Shown in pieces: positions 61,388 through 64,000 of a DNA stretch of 64,000 nucleotides. Both the position numbers and the translations under genes were made by a program. Within the stretch, counting starts at the first letter, position 1, and each line of letters begins with the position of its first letter. The notes under the pieces were generated by a model. It saw only the letters and a program-made list of their open reading frames with translations, did not search any database and was not told the origin of the DNA. Source of the DNA: Streptococcus mitis (GTDB lineage: Bacteria > Bacillota > Bacilli > Lactobacillales > Streptococcaceae); assembly GCA_001914195.1 (NCBI GenBank), contig MKYF01000026.1, positions 1-64,000 of the forward strand. Direction: 5' to 3'.

Positions 61388-62543
61388 TCTTAGCTTCCTC
61401 TCCTTCTAGTTCATATAGGCCACTAACTACCTTATACCATTCAAAAATCGCTGAAATGACAACTTTAGCAGAGGCATAAACCGGAATACCGAGCAAGACT
61501 CCCCATATGCCAAACATGGATCCTGAAGTCAACAAGACAAAGAGAACATTAATGGGATGGATGTTTAATTGACTTCCCAAAATCAATGGAGAGACAAAAC
61601 GGCCTTCAATAGTTTGTTCTACGATAAAGACAATCACTACTTTCAAAAGCATGACTGGCCCAGCAATCAAACCCAATACTAGGGCAGGAAACATGGCTAG
61701 GAAACTACCCAAATAAGGAACCAGATTTAGAATACCAGCAGTAACACCCAGCGTAACCGCATAGCGTAGACCAATGATCTTGAAGAAGATGATAAACATC
61801 ACCGCAACAATAATAGCCACTGTCACTTGTCCTCGAACATAGTTAGACAACTGCTGATTCACATCTGATAAAACTTGTCCAACAGGTTCTTTCAATTTCG
61901 TTGGCATGAATTGGGTCAAATAGTGACGCAGGCCTTTCCCATCACGTAAGAGATAAAAGAGCATGAAAGGAACGATAATCAAGGCAACAATCACTTGAGA
62001 AGCCCCGCTAATAAAGGCACTCACCCAGTTGACTGCCTGAGATGAAACCTTACTTGCCCAAACTGTAGCCTGACTTGAAAAGTTTGTCAAAACTTGTTCT
62101 AGCTGAGGCCTGAAATCATCTGGTAAACGCTTGGTGACCAAATCATCAATAACCCGATCAGCATCTTCAAGATAGATTGGTACATTTCTTGCAAATGTTA
62201 AAACTTGACGTTGCAGATTTGGAATCGCTACTGCCAAGCCCCAAATGATAAAGATAGCGATAATCACAAAAACAGTACTGATTGCTATGACACGATTAAC
62301 CTTATGCTTCTCCATCCAATCAACAATAGGATTTAATAAATAATATAGCAAACCAGATAGAATGACTGGTAACATCACAACTGCCAAAAAGTCCAAAACA
62401 GGTGAAAATAGAAAACTAATCTTACTTAAAATAAAAAGATTCAGTCCCAATAACAAAGTTACTAAAAATACCGTAATGGCCTTGTTATCCAAAAACCACT
62501 TAAAAAACCAAGATAGGCTAAAATGTTTCTCTTTTTGTTCCAT
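61377..62543 (-). CDS. AI-2E family (PerM/YtvI-type) membrane protein
   Basis: A 388-residue membrane protein with about eight hydrophobic segments. It has two N-terminal helices, a longer helical extracytoplasmic stretch (about residues 110-180) and the family core FMLFYLLRDG, PYLGSFLAMFPAL and the conserved SPLILGSQLNIHPI near residue 315. Members include autoinducer-2 exporters and ion-proton antiporters, so the substrate should not be inferred from the family name. The last residues are charged and cytosolic. Confidence 0.87.
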   Translation of the reverse strand: MEQKEKHFSLSWFFKWFLDNKAITVFLVTLLLGLNLFILSKISFLFSPVLDFLAVVMLPVILSGLLYYLLNPIVDWMEKHKVNRVIAISTVFVIIAIFIIWGLAVAIPNLQRQVLTFARNVPIYLEDADRVIDDLVTKRLPDDFRPQLEQVLTNFSSQATVWASKVSSQAVNWVSAFISGASQVIVALIIVPFMLFYLLRDGKGLRHYLTQFMPTKLKEPVGQVLSDVNQQLSNYVRGQVTVAIIVAVMFIIFFKIIGLRYAVTLGVTAGILNLVPYLGSFLAMFPALVLGLIAGPVMLLKVVIVFIVEQTIEGRFVSPLILGSQLNIHPINVLFVLLTSGSMFGIWGVLLGIPVYASAKVVISAIFEWYKVVSGLYELEGEEAKSEQ

Positions 62544-62631
62544 ATATAATTCCTTTCTGTCATTCTCTCATTATACCATTTTTAGGTCAAAATAACTCTT
62601 TTTTAAAGTGCTTACATAGAGACAGCGACAT

Positions 62632-62657
62632 AAAAAATCCCCTCAAAAGAGGAGATT
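62632..62657 (-). terminator. Terminator after the oligopeptide-binding protein gene
   Basis: AATCTCCTC and GAGGGGATT pair around TTTT with one wobble, followed by TTTTTTA on the minus strand. It sits immediately after the gene. Confidence 0.85.
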
Positions 62658-62660
62658 CGA

Positions 62661-64000
62661 TTAGTCTTGAATATGACGGTCTAAGTTCTTCTGATAATCT
62701 GCGTTTGATTTGGCTTTTTCGTCAGCAAATTTCTTGCGGAACTCATCCATTTCTTTAGTAGTGACAATCTTATCTTGGATTTTCAGATACTTGTAGCTAT
62801 GTTCATTGGTCTTATCACCTACCCAGCCACCTGCACCACTGCCAGGAACCATTTTCGTCACTAGCATTTGAGCACCATCAGAGTATACTGGAATAACAAG
62901 TGCACTATCTGACAACCAAGCTTGGGCCTTAGCATATTTGGAATAACGTTTTTGAAGGTCTGTTTTCTCACTATTTGCATCATCAATCAGTTCTTTGTAT
63001 TTATCCAATCCAACTGTTTTAATAACTGGATTGTCTGTTCCTGGTGCCACACCAAGAGCACTTAGGAGACTTGGACCTGAAGTTGGATCAAATACATCTA
63101 GATAAGTCGATGGATCTGCAAAGTCTGGAGTCCAACCACTGACTGCATTAATATCCCAGTCAGTATTTGCATTGGAAGTAGCTAGAGTAGTCATACTTCC
63201 CAATTCGTCATCAGAAACTTGTTGAATATCAACAACTACATTGTCAGAGCCTAAGGCTTCCTCAATGGATTGTTTATAAGACTGAACCTGACGAATAAAA
63301 TCTGGATTTGATGAAGAAATTGGCAAATCTAAATGAATTGGGAACTGTACTCCATCAGCTTGAAGGGTTTTCTTAGCAGCTTCAAACTTAGCTTTAGCCT
63401 TGTCTACATTATGAAGTGAATCTTGGGCATCATCAAGACTAACATCTTTCCAGACATTATCCAATTTATCCAATTCTGTCTTAGTAACTTGACCAAATGT
63501 TTGATCTCCTACTTGAACAAATGTTGGAGGAGTGAAACTTGTCCGTAACTTACGAGGTCCTACTTCATCACCAAATACTTGAGAGATCCCTGCTTTACGA
63601 TCTACCGCAAAAGCCAAGGCTTGACGGAAATCTTTGTTTAAAAGTGCTTTCTTAGTAGATGATTTTTCTGCATCACTTGTTTTAGCAGTGTGATTGTAAT
63701 TTACACGGTCGATATTGGTTGAGATATAAAAAACTCCTCCACGCTGTTGACCATACACAATATTATCCTTGTATTTTTCTTTTAGACGTTCATAGTTGGC
63801 AGAGTTTTTAAAGAGTGGTGCAGCTGGATAGTGTCCCTCATCAAAACCGCGTCCTAGAGAGTCTGCATCTTGACCATCAAAGAAGGATAACTTGATATCA
63901 TCAATAAAGACATTTTGTTTATCCCAGTAGTTTTGATTTTTGGTCATTTCGATAGAAGACTTAGATGTAAGACCTTTGAGGAGATAAGGCCCATTGTATA
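62661..64000 (-). CDS. Oligopeptide ABC transporter binding lipoprotein (AmiA/AliA/AliB type), partial
   Basis: The C-terminal ~446 residues of a large SBP_bac_5 peptide-binding protein; the frame stays open to the window edge, so the signal peptide and lipobox lie outside. Recognisable family stretches are MTKNQNYWDKQNVFIDDIKLSFF, KDFRQALAFAVDRK-type sequence near the middle, and SGWTPDFADPSTYLDVF. Such proteins feed peptides to the Ami permease and in pneumococcus also influence competence and colonisation. Which paralog this is cannot be decided from this part. Confidence 0.9.
   Translation of the reverse strand, partial: YNGPYLLKGLTSKSSIEMTKNQNYWDKQNVFIDDIKLSFFDGQDADSLGRGFDEGHYPAAPLFKNSANYERLKEKYKDNIVYGQQRGGVFYISTNIDRVNYNHTAKTSDAEKSSTKKALLNKDFRQALAFAVDRKAGISQVFGDEVGPRKLRTSFTPPTFVQVGDQTFGQVTKTELDKLDNVWKDVSLDDAQDSLHNVDKAKAKFEAAKKTLQADGVQFPIHLDLPISSSNPDFIRQVQSYKQSIEEALGSDNVVVDIQQVSDDELGSMTTLATSNANTDWDINAVSGWTPDFADPSTYLDVFDPTSGPSLLSALGVAPGTDNPVIKTVGLDKYKELIDDANSEKTDLQKRYSKYAKAQAWLSDSALVIPVYSDGAQMLVTKMVPGSGAGGWVGDKTNEHSYKYLKIQDKIVTTKEMDEFRKKFADEKAKSNADYQKNLDRHIQD

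Noticed and set aside
1..64000. CRISPR array, prophage or conjugative element
   Set aside because: No regularly spaced repeats, integrase, phage structural or transfer genes are visible in the window.

Overview
The window looks like chromosomal DNA of a mitis-group Streptococcus close to S. pneumoniae and S. mitis. It is AT-rich. It carries two BOX repeats, two ComX-type cin-boxes in front of late competence genes (radC, dprA), a lic/tar teichoic-acid locus, and a run of housekeeping genes whose products resemble pneumococcal proteins. Species assignment rests on protein resemblance recalled from memory, not on a database search.

Layout. 1-4.9 kb (+): CYTH protein, prs, a cysteine desulfurase, two small DUF proteins, rex and a class I amidotransferase. 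4.9-9.9 kb (-): radC, pcrA, a BOX repeat and fhs. 10-13.1 kb (+): coaB, coaC, a pantothenate-type ECF S component, a niacin-type S component and its repressor niaR. 13.1-19.4 kb: a ribose operon rbsRKDACB (-) sitting between niaR and mutX and bounded by a divergent ~200-bp direct repeat of the niaR/mutX junction, so it looks like an inserted island. 19.3-24 kb (-): mutX, an acetyltransferase, a flavodoxin-fold quinone reductase, uvrB and a CPBP protease. 24.1-28.7 kb (+): a fused receptor/permease glutamine-type ABC transporter with its ATPase, and zwf. 28.7-35.9 kb (-): the overlapping rnc-smc-cof-cof-ftsY operon. 36-37.3 kb: a tRNA-Arg(CCG) with its own promoter and guaC with a structured leader. 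37.3-40.6 kb (-): a McrBC type IV restriction pair. 40.8-46.7 kb (-): leuA-leuB-DUF1294-leuC-leuD plus a YrdC-family gene, preceded by a complete leucine leader-peptide attenuator. 46.7-51.9 kb (-): MmcQ/YjbR protein, cutC, DUF454 protein, topA, BOX and dprA. 51.9-56.7 kb: lic/tar locus. 56.7-58.1 kb: an IS3-family element. 58.2-64 kb (-): aquaporin, a broken MgtC-family gene, a TPR protein, an AI-2E-family membrane protein and a peptide-binding lipoprotein running off the right edge.

The most striking region is the lic/tar locus. The choline kinase gene licA has one in-frame stop, the teichoic-acid flippase gene tacF is cut after about 80 codons exactly at the end of an IS3-family element, and neither the rest of tacF nor any licD-like gene follows the element. 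In contrast licB, licC, tarI and tarJ are intact. This is the pattern expected if the strain has abandoned, or relocated and rerouted, phosphocholine decoration of its teichoic acids while still needing CDP-ribitol.

Regulation that can be read directly includes the leu attenuator, a Rex-like operator over the rex promoter, a cre-like site inside the rbs promoter, cin-boxes for radC and dprA, a probable leaderless coaB mRNA, a two-hairpin guaC leader of no class I recognise, and an IS-end hairpin that hides the transposase ribosome-binding site from read-through transcripts.
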